DNA of 64,000 bases from Ancylostoma caninum (GCA_037903475.1 JBAJFG010000027.1:248001-312000); one strand, 5' to 3'; numbered from the stretch's first letter, positions 10,929-23,290 are shown. Numbers and translations: made by a program. Notes: generated from the sequence alone by a model not told the origin.

Positions 10929-13900
10929 AGATATCACAAAATTTGCACTTTATAGCGCTCTGCTTCTATTGAAGGAACAGTCTTACGTTTTCACTCGACA
11001 TAGCGGTCGCTATGACGCTTTCGTTATGAAACATGTTATATAACTGAGAGACGAGGCTGTCAAGAGAGGGAGTTGGTCGATGAAAAGGGCAAATGGCTTC
11101 CAGTACTTCCAGAGCTGGTTGGATGAGTCAGCTCTCGTAACCTACCGCCCTCAACGATTTCTGATTCACTATTGCATCGAAATTAAGTGCGATTGACAGA
11201 AGTATTTTGAAGTGCATCACTCTCGGAATATGGTTTAGTGGTTCTACAGAAAAACGTGCAAGTTTTCATATCCATTTATAAATTTTGTACACATCTTAAT
11301 CTTTATACAGGTTTGCAGTCCCCGATTCCTTGACTACCTTCTATACTACGAATTCCTTTAGTTCCCAGGTTCCTTTCAGTCAGGTGCACAGGTTTTTCCT
11401 ATTTGATTGCTGTTAAAGTTAGAGTAGCAGTAAGTACTAGCGCATATGTATGCTGAAGAGAAACGATGCCGCAAAGACCACGACGCAAAGAGCAGCGAAA
11501 AAGTAGAGTAAGGCCTATCATTGAGCTTTTTATACAACTTTTATGTTGCTGTGATCCCCACCGCATAAGACCGAGTCGTGGCATCAGAATTATTCATCAT
11601 GGCGCGAAGTGCTCGTAACTCAGTTTCTTTTTTCTTCAGTTTCTTCTATTACACAAGAGAAACTTTGGAAATTCGTATGGTGTATATCAAAAGTATAGAT
11701 ATAACCTGACCTTTACACAGACCGGAATTTACGTTGATCTAGACGCTTACTTTTGAATGAGCGTTTTGCTCGGAAAAAAATTAGCAAAATATTGATTGAT
11801 AAGCAGTTGGTTATTTATTGCCACTTCAAACATCCTACTAGCCACGCTGTAGAAGTAGTCGCTGGCGAGGCTGATCTCGAGGTGGCTCCAAGCACCAGAA
11901 TTTTCTGAGTTCCTCTACAGAGATGTCCTGACTCATTCGAGATGTCCTGACTCATTCGAGCTCAGACCCGTTTAGAAATAAGCAGCAAGAATCTATCACC
12001 AGATAATTCCCCGTAAAGCAGGATTGCCAAACCTTCCACCCCGGTTGAGCCGAGTTACGCTCAGTTGGGGTGACTCTAGTGAATAATCGCACTTTCTTGC
12101 CTGAAGATGAGGTTTCGGTTATAGTAACCTTGCAGTCTGGTACTGAGACGTCTCTAAGGTTCTGGCAGAGCCCGCTGAGCTATATTCTTCATGATCTAAA
12201 TGCACGGAAATACCTATGCCATGCAGTTGCATTACTAACTGCGCATTCATCGCACTAGAAGTCCATTTCTGAAAATATGACACTTCCTCCATCCGATGCA
12301 TTTTGCTTACTAACTCATTGAAAAAGGGTTATTCGGATGTTTTGCATAGGTTAGAAATGCAAGGAGCCAGCCTCATTTTGGAAAAGGAACCAATTGTGAT
12401 AGTTGCTGAGAGTGGCATGCCACAACGAGCATGACGTTCGCAGTTCTTTGTTTTTCGGCCGTGGTAAATGTGGCTGAACAAGTTCTGGAAGAGCATTGGT
12501 CGCATCACTACTTCCAAGGCGAAATCGTCGACGAAACTCCATTCTCATGCGAGCAAACGAAGTCATCTTTCTGGGTTAGCTCAAAAAGGTGTTGAAGACC
12601 ATATTTAGCAGGGATGAGCTGATTATCCGTATTCGGTTATCCGTTAAGCCGTTATCCTTACGTGTTGCCCTATCCGCTATCCGCACCGTTATCCGTGATT
12701 TTGACTACGGATAACGGTGCGAATAAGGACTAAAATAGTAGCTTTTTTTTGCACGTTTCCAACATCTACTCAATCTGGCGCGTTCTCGTCATAAACGTCA
12801 CTTCGGTTTAGAACCTTGAAGCGAAGTATGAGAAGGTGATGCGGACTTGTACTTACCCAGAAAGAAAACCCTCGTAACCATCATTCACTTGTAAGATTAT
12901 CAGCTAGTGTCCTGGCCATTAACAACGTTGAAATTGATGACCTAGCAGCTCAATTATGGGGCGGTGCCTCTTCCTCGCAAGATTCATTTCGACCATTCAT
13001 TGAACGCTACAGTTTATACCTATTTTCGAATCTACTGATCAACGAGCGCTGAGGAGTCAATACAAATATATTAGTCAGTCAGTACAAGAACGTTTATCAG
13101 AATTCCACAAAAGATATATGAAACAAAGTTTCAGTCCCTCTTTAGCTTTGTCCTCCCCCCGAAACAAAACCTTGCTAGGAAGGACTTACTTTTGTTGTGG
13201 GGCTTTACCTTTGCATTGAAAAGATAAGGACAAGTATCATCTCAAGTGTGCCAATCAAACAATCAAATATCCAAATGTTACAGGGAACTATTGTTCTTAT
13301 GGGAAACTACAGGTACTACACTTACATCTCTTCATAATGACGCCACGCTCATGCTCAGATTGGTGAATGTTGATGACCAACAAGGCGAAGAATTTGTGGT
13401 GACTATTTTCCATATTATTCATGTTGTACTAGCGCCCCTTCGGGACGCTAGAATGCGGGGTGGGGCATCCACTTGAAGAATGTGCAAAAGCTTCACACAT
13501 GCGAAATGCCTAGAAAATTAGCAAATAGGTAAAACTAATTAGTTGAACTCAAATACAAAATCCTCCCTATAAATTGCTTATATTCTACGGGTCTGGCTGC
13601 CTCTCCAACGGCGAGGTTGGAGTCTTCTCGCGATCCTAGCTTTGCCTTCAAATTCTTAATCACGCACCTATATGTAAAGCTAATTTCCGATGCGATGATA
13701 CTATCTGCCCTTCTTTGTCACATTTCTTACATGCCTATGAACCCGTTATGAACAGCCACTCCCAACTCTGCACAGGAGTATCTTTCACATAGCTTTCAGC
13801 CTTTGTGAACAATACAGTGTAACCAATGCAGTGCGAATAATCACCTGAAGTGATTCAAGCTTCACGTTACTGAGATAGTTCAACTGATGAGCATCTGCTT

Positions 13901-15414
13901 CAATATACAAGGAAGAGGAAGAGGTTGCCGACTGAGACACGAATGAGAGCGTAGCGTGCCTCTACTCCATCGGCAGACGTGCATTTTGGCGTTTTTCCCA
14001 CTATTGGGCCACGGCGGACACATTCTCCACCAGTGCACCCGCATCCTGGCGCTTCCACCACTATTGGGCCATGGCAAACCCAATCCCCATCCACGGACTC
14101 GTTCCCTGGCATTTCGCCACTAATGGGCCAAACTAAATCGATGGACCCGTATCCTGCCGTTTTCCCACTATTGACCCACGGTGGACCCTTTTTCGATTTA
14201 TGGACACCTATCCTGATGTTTTTGTGAGCTACGGGGCAACTGTACATCTGTCCGTCATCAGTGCACCATCACGCTTTGTAAATCTTGAGAGTAATGGAAG
14301 AAAGTTAGGAACAATTTAAAGAGTTTGGTTAATTGCACAACTGATTTCGGAAATGGTAACAATAGCTTATGATGACGAGTTCTTCGTTCGTTCATCCTGT
14401 GTATTTGCTTGTAGTGCCCCTCTTAAGAACAGGCGGATCCTCAGGTTGCACAATCCCCATGGGACGTCAATGAGAGCTGCGCAAAAAGCATATCCAAAGT
14501 GAGGAAACCGAGTGTATTCTATTGTTAGAAGTGGTTGTCCTCCAGTATCTCTAGGCTAAGTGGAGTCAGCAACAAAGCTCCAGCAGAGAGGCGACTCTGC
14601 TCTGTACATTGCTGCTACGCAACGTCAAATCGTTTTAAACGCTGTCTCGCCCAGAGGGCTCGAGACCGCTAACCGCTGGTCCCACAGCGAAATTCTGAGT
14701 GCACCCGACTTCCACTACGTCTATGCACCTATGACGAAACATCGGCCGAATGCTCCGTCAGCTTCGCATCCTCGCGCGCACTATCTATAACTGAGCCCCG
14801 TGATGAAAGCATGCGATCACGTGATGGTCCCCCACCGCCTGCGCTCTAGAAAATTTTGTTGCACTACCATGATTCATATAAGGGGATTCCCCTTCTATCA
14901 TTCTTAATATTGTAGAAGGTGGTGTCGTGTAGCATTTAAAACACCTATCCGTTATCTGTTACTAGCGCCTATCATTCTTAATATTGTAGAACACCTATCC
15001 GTTATCACGGGTCCGTACGGGTCACTAGAAAAAGGGGTGGGGCAGCCACTAGAGGTATGTGCAAAAGCTTCATGTCTATGGAATCCTTAGGAAATTAAAA
15101 CAGAAGCGATAACAATCCAGCTTATATACGGAATCCACTCTATGAGTTGCGTGTGTTCTACCAGTCTGGCCGCCCGGCGAAGTCCGAACTTCTTGTACAA
15201 GCGTTGTTAGCCTTGCTCGAGGACTCTCCATCACACATCAACATGTGAAGCTGCTTCTCGGTGTAATAATACATCTCCGTTTTCTGTGAGTAAGAGAGTG
15301 AGGAGCAAAATAACACTCGGGCCAAAAAAGGAGAAATGGGAGCTCTAGCGATTTTGCAAAAGAAGTGGACTCGCTGGGTAAGGCTAATACTACTTTTAGC
15401 AGTTTGAGATGCTC
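10870..15414 (-). repeat. Right arm (A') of 4.5-kb inverted repeat
   Basis: This is the reverse complement of 3821-8365. Position 15414 is the last base that pairs with the left arm. The next base, 15415, is the first base of the second inverted repeat. All features described in the left arm recur here in mirror image, and none encodes a recognisable protein. Confidence 0.95.
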
Positions 15415-16316
15415 CTTGTTCCTTTGTCTTAGAAATTTCTATTATTTCGATTCATTTGTATAGGTTTCTTATCATAGCAGACTCCCTCTCGCGATGAGAA
15501 GATGTGTAAATCCTTCTCTTTTTCTAAGTAATATCCCCTTGATTCTTTCCCAAAGTCCAGTATTCCAGAATGATTTCCTATTCCTTCTCCATAACCGATT
15601 TCAAATACCTTCAAATTGGGCACGTTTCCCTTTTAAAAAACTTTAAAAAAGTTAGAACCAGTTCGAGACGCTAAAATACCTTTTCAAAACCGACTATAAG
15701 CCACAATTCTGACGTAGAAAGCTTTTTTACCAGCTTACTATCACGGGATGCAAATGTGAATGAAGCCTGAGCATCGAAATTCTAGTGGGATGAGGGTAGC
15801 AATAATTCAGTCCCGTCGCCAATCATTACATGAAGTATCCCCAAGCAAGCGATCCAGTTGCCACGACTGGATCGCTAGTGCAAAACTTTGTTGCGGTGAC
15901 CAAATTGCGTCGCTTGAGGTATGCAAACGGCTTAAGATGTGTTGTTAGCCTTAGCTCTTTACGCTGATGCAAATCATACCTGTATAATAAAGCGCTAGGC
16001 CCCATTTTGCAATACTTTCTGTCTGTGGACCGGCAGTGTCTGTCTGTGGCCGGGTGACTCATCGCCTGAGAGGTTCGAGGGAGTGCCGAATTCCTTGCAA
16101 TAGAATTCCCGGGGATAAGCACGAAGATTTGCGAGGAAAAAGACAGGGGAACATTGAGGAGGGCTCCACACACCTACCGGGCATGTCATTTTGCAATTCG
16201 TAGGTAATGGAAACTAAAGAGCCAATACGTCTCCTCCCCACTGTTACTATGTATGAACAGCAGGCACGTTTGGACCCCGCGAAAGCAGAATTCAAGAACT
16301 GAGGTTGAAACGACTT
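15415..16316 (-). repeat. Left arm (B) of second inverted repeat
   Basis: 902 bp pair with 19093-19994 (coordinates sum to 35409). All open frames are mirrored exactly, so the arms appear identical or nearly so. Family comparison shows B' is the native copy: sequence beyond 19994 continues in the dispersed copy at 48.7-49.4 kb, whereas B stops abruptly at 15415 where A' begins. B is therefore a truncated inverted copy. The open frames are short and have no recognised domain. Confidence 0.93.
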
Positions 16317-17049
16317 GGATGTCCCTGATTATCCTACCAATCATTAGAAAGGATCTTTTCGGAGGCATCTTTCATCACGAGGCAACCCTCGCTCCAAATC
16401 TAGGCCAACAAAACAGCCATCCAAAACAAAAGCAGCCCCTATGGGATCTTTTCAGTGCTAATTCAATGATTACAGGGTCCATTTTCCTCCTAAATTCCTT
16501 GAAGTGGCTAAAAAATTATTAATGCCTAGCAAAATGGTGCATCCACGGAGGTATGGAGAACATCGCTGAGAGCATTTGCGGCTAGGGTATGGATTCCATT
16601 ATGTCAAGAAGAACGCGATGTATAGCCCATTGAGATAGGTCCCATGTTCCTACATGTGCAAAAGAGAAGGGGGTTTGAGAAACGTTCCACCTAAAGCTGC
16701 ATTTCTCAACGAATCTTCGAAAAGAGCTATTCGAGATGGTTTTCATTACCTCAGGTCTTCAGAGAGAATGTCTTCAGAGAATGAGCAAAGATGATCGGTT
16801 TGAGAGGAAGGGCCGTTGAGTAAAAATCCTCATTAACAAAAAGAGTTACATGAGGAGCCCCCACATAATCCTAACAAAGCACGGCAAAAGTGACAGAAAA
16901 ATGGATAGTCTCCAATGATGAAAGCGAGAAATTTAGAAAGCGCTTTGGCGGGACCCGCGTCCTTCACTGCCAGTCTCAGGCCCTCCGGGCGAGACAGTGT
17001 TTACAGCGATTTGAGTATGCATAGCAGCGGTGTACGGAGCAGAGTAGCT
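16317..17049. other. Spacer sequence without recognised gene
   Basis: The stretch is unique-looking, with no supported exon. From about 16960 it includes CTCAGGCCCTCCGGGCGAGACAGTG, a diverged copy of the dispersed repeat at 4555-4670. Confidence 0.45.
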
Positions 17050-17385
17050 CCCATATTGGCGCTTGTGGGTGTCTCTACTCACAAGGGAAGTGCAAGAGGC
17101 CATATTCGAAAATCGGGATGAAACCTATCTGGCTTGAATCTTTGTTGGAGAGGGTGTTGCAGTATATATTTTGTTACTGCCCTCGGCTTCAAAAAACAAA
17201 AATCCCACCACAGTACTATATGCGTTGCAGCACTAGTCCGTCAGCGACGAGGTGGCCGAGTGGAGAGGATGCGGACTGATAGGCAGGAGGTCGAGGGTTT
17301 GGATCCCGTCATTGACACTCGTTTTGCATTTTTGTTTTTTATTCCTCCTATGTTATTGAAATCAATTTTGGAGGGCTAGAAGACA
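17050..17385 (+). repeat. tRNA-like dispersed repeat (SINE-like), + copy
   Basis: The sequence contains TGGCCGAGTGG, an exact match to a pol III A-box pattern of Ser/Leu-type tRNAs. About 45 bp later comes GGGTTTGGATCCC, close to a B box. Only four bases of the acceptor stem can pair and no proper anticodon arm forms, so this is not a functional tRNA gene. The repeat extends well beyond the tRNA-like part on both sides, as a tRNA-derived SINE would. Its inverted partner lies at about 17855-18190. Confidence 0.55.
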
Positions 17386-17854
17386 ACACTTGTCTTTACT
17401 GACGTACTAGCTATAGAATAACTACTATGCTATGAACGTAGTTTAGTGATCGTACAGCTTTCCCTCGAGTCGCTAGAAAATTGTAAAATTTTCATTCAAA
17501 ACAAAAAAAGGATGGTCAATGAGAAAGCATTTACTGGCAGCAACGGTGCACACAGACAATGAAGTGTTCAAAGCAAAAGCGGTGAGAACAATACGCGCAG
17601 ACAATGAAAGAAATTCTGCTACAATCATTACAGTCGCATTCACTGCAGAGATCAGAGGGGAAGCAGGCTTCCACTGGAGTGAGGAAAGAGCCTGGATCTA
17701 AATCAGTATACCCTGCCGCCTTCCAAGGGTAACGAAGCATAGCGCGGAAACGGGGAGCACGGAATGTCCAATATACAACAGAAAGAATTTTTAAAATGTT
17801 GTCTCTCTTTGAGACAACAAAGTCAATGTTGTGCACAATAACGTAGTGCTCAGT

Positions 17855-18190
17855 AAGGAACCTTTTAAATTTGATTTCAACAACACAGGGGGAATAAAAA
17901 AATGAGAGAGCAAAACAGGTAGGTGCGCATGACGGGGTTCAAACTCTCGAGCTGACAGTGCAGCATCCTCCCCACTCGGCCACATCGTCGCTGACGGACG
18001 AGTGCTGCAGCGCATATGGTACTGTGGTGGGATTTTTGTTTTTTGGAATCGAGGGCAATAATGAAATATATACTGTAACACCCTCTCCAACAAAGATTCA
18101 AGCCAGATAGGTTTCATTCCGATTTGCGAGTCTGGCCTGTTGCACTTCCCTTGTCAGCAAAGACACACGTGGTGATAACCAAATGAGTGG
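17855..18190 (-). repeat. tRNA-like dispersed repeat (SINE-like), - copy
   Basis: This is the reverse complement of 17050-17385 with many substitutions. On the - strand it again has TGGCCGAGTGG and, downstream, GAGTTTGAACCCC. The divergence between the pair is far greater than between the B arms that surround them, so the two copies inserted independently or inverted much earlier. Confidence 0.55.
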
Positions 18191-18296
18191 GTGGATACCG
18201 CGAGGGACTTCGTAGCGGTAGGAGACACTTTCGATTTCCTCAGTCGGGATGTGAGGTTGGCGCACTTCCATTGAGTAATATATATAGTAATATATA

Positions 18297-18300
18297 TACA

Positions 18301-18374
<74 letters not shown>
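18297..18374. repeat. (AT)n microsatellite
   Basis: A nearly pure AT/TA dinucleotide run, continued at 18646-18690 on the far side of a MITE. The two parts were probably one tract before the MITE inserted. Confidence 0.95.
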
Positions 18375-18377
<3 letters not shown>

Positions 18378-18645
18378 TGGCGGACGCAGAAAGTGGACGG
18401 GAGGGGGGGCGTGGGAAGAAAAGTGGGGTCTCCGCCGTTTTGGGGACCCAGACGGAAAATAAAATTAATAATAATATTAATTATAATAATAAACAATAAA
18501 TAAAAAATATATTAAAAATAATAATAAAAATAAACAATTAAAAATAAACTAACACAAGATTTTTATTTGTATTGTAAAGTAATTTCGAAAATTTGGCGAC
18601 CCATTCTCGGGGGGGGGCGCGCCCCCCCCCCTGCGTCCGCCACTG
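18375..18645 (-). mobile_element. MITE-type DNA element, copy 2 (complete)
   Basis: 271 bp with perfect 15-bp terminal inverted repeats CAGTGGCGGACGCAG and CTGCGTCCGCCACTG. The internal landmarks match 2572-2849 in reverse orientation. It is non-coding and AT-rich with G/C homopolymers near the right end. The element interrupts an AT microsatellite, so a target duplication cannot be read. Confidence 0.88.
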
Positions 18646-18685
<40 letters not shown>

Positions 18686-19092
18686 TGTATATATCATATA
18701 TGCATCACATATACTGTATATATCAAATACAGTATATATGCAGGATAAACGTATGTCTATATCATATATGCAGGATAAACGAAAGAAGGACGCGTTATCA
18801 TATGCTGTTGTGACATTTCCTGGAACCACTTGTGCAACTGACCAAAATTCTGGATATTTCCTAATTTTCTTCCATTATTCTCGAGGTTTACAAGGAGTGC
18901 GGGTGCACTGATGACGGACAGATGTGCCGGGGCTCCATAGTTAATAAAAAACACCAAAACACGCGGATACGTGTCCACTGATCGAGAATAGGTCGGTCCT
19001 GGCCCAATAGTTGGAACAGCGCCTAGATAAATTTTTAAAATTACTTTGCAAAACAAATAAAAATCTTATGTTTGTCCATTATTTGTCCACTT

Positions 19093-19994
19093 AAGTCGTT
19101 TCAACCTCAGTTCTTGAATTCTGCTTTCGCGGGGTCCAAACGTGCCTGCTGTTCATACATAGTAACAGTGGGGAGGAGACGTATTGGCTCTTTAGTTTCC
19201 ATTACCTACGAATTGCAAAATGACATGCCCGGTAGGTGTGTGGAGCCCTCCTCAATGTTCCCCTGTCTTTTTCCTCGCAAATCTTCGTGCTTATCCCCGG
19301 GAATTCTATTGCAAGGAATTCGGCACTCCCTCGAACCTCTCAGGCGATGAGTCACCCGGCCACAGACAGACACTGCCGGTCCACAGACAGAAAGTATTGC
19401 AAAATGGGGCCTAGCGCTTTATTATACAGGTATGATTTGCATCAGCGTAAAGAGCTAAGGCTAACAACACATCTTAAGCCGTTTGCATACCTCAAGCGAC
19501 GCAATTTGGTCACCGCAACAAAGTTTTGCACTAGCGATCCAGTCGTGGCAACTGGATCGCTTGCTTGGGGATACTTCATGTAATGATTGGCGACGGGACT
19601 GAATTATTGCTACCCTCATCCCACTAGAATTTCGATGCTCAGGCTTCATTCACATTTGCATCCCGTGATAGTAAGCTGGTAAAAAAGCTTTCTACGTCAG
19701 AATTGTGGCTTATAGTCGGTTTTGAAAAGGTATTTTAGCGTCTCGAACTGGTTCTAACTTTTTTAAAGTTTTTTAAAAGGGAAACGTGCCCAATTTGAAG
19801 GTATTTGAAATCGGTTATGGAGAAGGAATAGGAAATCATTCTGGAATACTGGACTTTGGGAAAGAATCAAGGGGATATTACTTAGAAAAAGAGAAGGATT
19901 TACACATCTTCTCATCGCGAGAGGGAGTCTGCTATGATAAGAAACCTATACAAATGAATCGAAATAATAGAAATTTCTAAGACAAAGGAACAAG
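19093..19994 (+). repeat. Right arm (B') of second inverted repeat
   Basis: Mirror copy of 15415-16316. The repeat family continues to about 20280, where a region rich in GCGACC/ATCGC words matches 48.70-48.89 kb in reverse. Further partial copies lie at 48.90-49.36 kb and about 51.95-52.02 kb. The family has no recognisable coding capacity and is probably a non-autonomous element of unknown class. Confidence 0.93.
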
Positions 19995-20383
19995 TAACGG
20001 AGCGACTCGGTCGCGTCTCAACGTCTAGACCTAGCGATGCGACTGCATGAGAAATGAGGAAAGTCACTGAAGACTCACAAAATGAAGTATGCCCAGGCCG
20101 CGACTGATCGGCGATTTTGTCCCCATACTATTCCTCGTGAGATTTTGTAAAAATTGGCCACGCGTCTAGGGATTGCTTTTGAAAATGGAGCGCATGGAAT
20201 GACTCCGGCAACTTTTGTGATGTTTGCGAGTTAAATCGCATGGCGACCAAATCGCCGCTGCTGCTAGTATGCCTAGCCTTTTAGAGAAATATAGTTGCAT
20301 AGTTTTCGACACTTTATAGCTCTTTCAGTGTCGTTCGAAAGAAACTAGAGTACTGTGTGGTTGACATCTAACGAGTCTTTCTC

Positions 20384-20959
20384 TTAAAGGCAGTGTCCAG
20401 GCAAAAATTTCGATACTTCAATTCTGCCACCCCGTTACTCTACTCGACAAGCTGATTGCAACTGTATAGGTTTTACCCGTAGAGACCTTGAAAGTTGTGG
20501 TTTTAAGAAGGTTGAAAGTTACGATGTGGACGAGTTGTCTGGTGCAAAATGAAAAGGAGGCAATAAGGCTACTCGAACTCTCGAAATTTTGGACAAACCA
20601 GCTAAATATTGCCACAGATGATCCTAAGGGACATCTTCTTGATTGCTTTTGCTTTTTTCCATTAGTATTCCTACTAGTAACCATTTTTTCCCGGAATTTG
20701 GGGTGAAATTCTGGATTGATTCTGACTAAAAACCTGTCAAATTTAACAATGCATGTTCAACAAGTTATCACATGTTGGTGTGAGTTCCATCCGCAGCATA
20801 ACAGAATAGAGAGGGACCAGACTGTTAGACAGTAAAACATGTCTTTACAATCTTAGACATGACTTAGCATGTTTTCACGAAATCTTCGAAGGGGCGGAGC
20901 GGGCGCTGGATCGGCTTTGGGTACCAGTAGTGAAGATTCTGCTCGGACACTGCCTTTAA
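20384..20959. mobile_element. MITE-like element with TTAA-containing ends
   Basis: 576 bp bounded by TTAAAGGCAGTGTCC and its reverse complement GGACACTGCCTTTAA. TTAA at each outer edge could be a 4-bp target duplication, as piggyBac-type elements make, or TTA/TAA, as Harbinger-type elements make. There is no transposase frame inside. Related termini (TTAAAGGCAGCACCCACGG type) occur singly at 22488-22506, 52211-52230 and 54393-54412. Confidence 0.7.
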
Positions 20960-21867
20960 GGTCAGTAAAAACCCTAGCAATATACGCTTCTTGATTTTGT
21001 GAAGAATGTTATCTGAAGGGGAGACTGGGCCGTGGTTCATCGTTATCTATCGATAATACCCATCGTCAAGGTTTGCATGGACTAGATGGGGCCATTCAAT
21101 GTGCTTATCATTTCCGCATAACAAGGAAGCTCAATGAGGGAGTTTTTGCCTACCCTCATCCGACTGTCTTCGTTGCACATTTGTGATAAGACTCTCTCGT
21201 CCAGCAAATAGCGTTATTTGGAGTACACCCAATACCTGTTTTACAGCACTCACTGTCTTCCGTTTTCTGGCCGTAGCTCAAATTATGAAGGACCATTTTG
21301 ATGGACTTCGTCTAAAATCCGAATAACAGTCCAGTTTGTCGTGAGTAACAAAAAATGTACAACATTATCACGCAAATAAGACCATCTACAGTAGCATTGC
21401 CAGAAACATCCTTTATATCGCCAGCATAATACACATCTTGAAGTTGTCAAATACAAGTGCGAAAACTTAGTCTGCTCTCATTTGATCAAGTAGGTAAACA
21501 TGCCTCCTTAGATTACTTCTAGTTTTCACCCAAGGTTTCCAGGTCATTATCATACGAATATCGATCGCTGCTAACCATTCATCGACTCGTCAGTGGGTGC
21601 TGACAGTTCAAAGATGATTTGAAATTGGAGTGTCGCAGAAGTTTTTGACCAACTTACTCAACCCAACCCAACACCCCGCTCCCTCCCCCTGTCCCTTTCC
21701 TGAGCACATGTACCAAATGAATGCATCAGAGATAAAGAATTTATTTTCAGAGTAGTCCTGGTCTGTAATGGACAACAACGACATTGAAAGTGTGGTCTTA
21801 GTAAGTAGTGCTTTCATTGCGGATCATTAGAGCATTGGCTATACCATGATTCACAATAAATGTTCAG
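20960..21867. other. Upstream flank of a host gene, no exon seen
   Basis: No supported coding exon lies here. At 21861-21867 the sequence ATAAATGTTCAG ends in an AG ten bases before an ATG. This is the usual position of a nematode spliced-leader acceptor, so this stretch may contain the promoter and outron of the gene below. No core promoter element was recognised. Confidence 0.35.
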
Positions 21868-22084
21868 AGTGCTGTAATGGCAAAGAATCTGCTGGAGATT
21901 TCTAAAGAGGAGTACCTACAAGAGGTTAGTCTTCGAAAATTTCTGTTTAGCTATGAAATTGCCATTCCATGAAGGACTTGCCTTGTGAGCAATGAGATTT
22001 TAGGGCTTAGACGAAAGCACGTATGAAGCCAGGGTTGAATATTCTCGATTCGTTATGGACAAAGTCGATGCCGCGAGCCCTAGG
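21868..22084 (+). CDS. First two exons of an unrecognised host gene
   Basis: Exon 1 starts after an AG at 21867. Its ATG at 21877 opens a 16-codon reading frame to 21924, followed by GTTAGT. A 79-bp intron ends in GATTTTAG at 22003. Exon 2 (22004-22084, 27 codons) ends before GTAAGA. Both junctions are in phase 0 and both exons are rich in charged residues (start MAKNLLEISKEEYLQE). The splice signals, short intron and possible trans-splice site are typical of nematodes. I do not recognise the protein. The next compatible exon is about 24 kb away, beyond a mass of transposons. Missing intermediate exons are possible. Confidence 0.5.
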
Positions 22085-23290
22085 GTAAGATCTTTGAGTT
22101 AAACTCTCGTTAGTAGCCAAGCTCAGCTTCGTAGGTCACTTTTGTTCTCACTGCTAGCTCATTCGTTGTGGATCAATTTTCGTGGAAATAATGTGAATTA
22201 TTGATATAATCCATTGTGTTGAGCACCACCAGGATGGGATTGATATATTCTCTAGAGTTCATCTGCCAGCGTCGAGAAAAGGTGGAAATTTTGACGTATA
22301 TCGACTTCTTTTTATTCGACCCCATCCGTGTAATTCCTGTTCTGATCTGACCAAACGGAATCATGTAAAAATTATTTTTAATGAGTTTTAAAAACTTTTT
22401 TGAGTTTCAACAAAATCGAACAATTTACCAATGCTATCTATAGTCTAAATCCTAAGGTTAGGTTGAAAACTTGGTAGCAGACTTTTCCGTGGGTGCTGCC
22501 TTTAAGCGTTGCGATATTTTAAATATAGATAAATTTCAAGGTGCATGTTGCGAGCATGAGGTATAGCACTCCCAATACTTTAGCCATCAATAATCGTTAT
22601 CACTGCTGCAACCTAGCCTGCAACTTCGCGAATCTTTTGACATTGTCGCAATAGGCACCACGGATCTCCCTCCTTGGGCGGTCACAACCGATTTGCTGCG
22701 ACGCTACATGGCGCGACCCCGTGTAGCGGATAGGGGGTTGATCGCGGACCAAAACCATCCATGCACTTGCCCTGCGACGCGGGTCGATCTAGGGGATGGA
22801 CTCCTTAGTTCTGCAGGGTTGGACTTGATTCGTGCGGCCGACGTGTGTGAGCATGCACTCACTGATGCGTGCCAGTGCACCAGTGAGTGCATGCTCACAT
22901 ACGTCGGCGCGTGCCAGTGCTTATTTGTAGGCTGTACCGTGCACATTGGGTCCTACCAAAAGCCCGCATCCTAACGACTGGAAAGCGCATGAAGGACGAT
23001 TAGGGGCCGCCCCTAACAAATAAATCCTTTGTCCACTCCAAGGGTGGGAAATCTCTGCCCTTTTGCGATTCCGGCGTTAGACTATGCGACAAGTCGGCCG
23101 AGGAATACCACGTCGCATAAAAAGGAAATGGATTGTGCTGTTAAAGGAACTGTAGAAAAAGCTAGGGCGTTCCCCGGAGGCGACGCGCTTCACCAATATA
23201 GTCCAATAGAAAAGTAGGCAAGGAATATTATAGAAAATATATATATTATAGAAAAGTAGGCAAGGAATATTAGCCCTTAAGGGCCACTCA
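22085..23290. other. Intron sequence with a strong hairpin, no exon seen
   Basis: This begins the large intron. It contains a MITE terminus at 22488-22506 and a hairpin at 22837-22908. A short AT-rich direct duplication near 23205-23270 repeats GAAAAGTAGGCAAGGAATATT. No frame here looks coding. Confidence 0.45.
22837..22908. repeat. Perfect-stem hairpin, 28-bp arms
   Basis: GCCGACGTGTGTGAGCATGC and the bases following it (22837-22864) pair with 22881-22908 at 27 of 28 positions around a 16-nt loop. Part of the loop (GCGTGCCAGTGC) is repeated directly after the 3' arm. No gene or transposon end was linked to it. Confidence 0.8.

Noticed and set aside
17240..17310. tRNA-Ser/Leu gene
   Set aside because: A and B boxes are present, but the acceptor stem pairs at only four positions and no anticodon arm forms. 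A second degenerate copy shows it is a dispersed repeat.
3821..19994. CRISPR-like or phage-like repeat architecture
   Set aside because: The repeats are kilobase-scale inverted duplications and minisatellites. There are no short regularly spaced direct repeats with unique spacers and no cas-like genes, and the DNA is eukaryotic.
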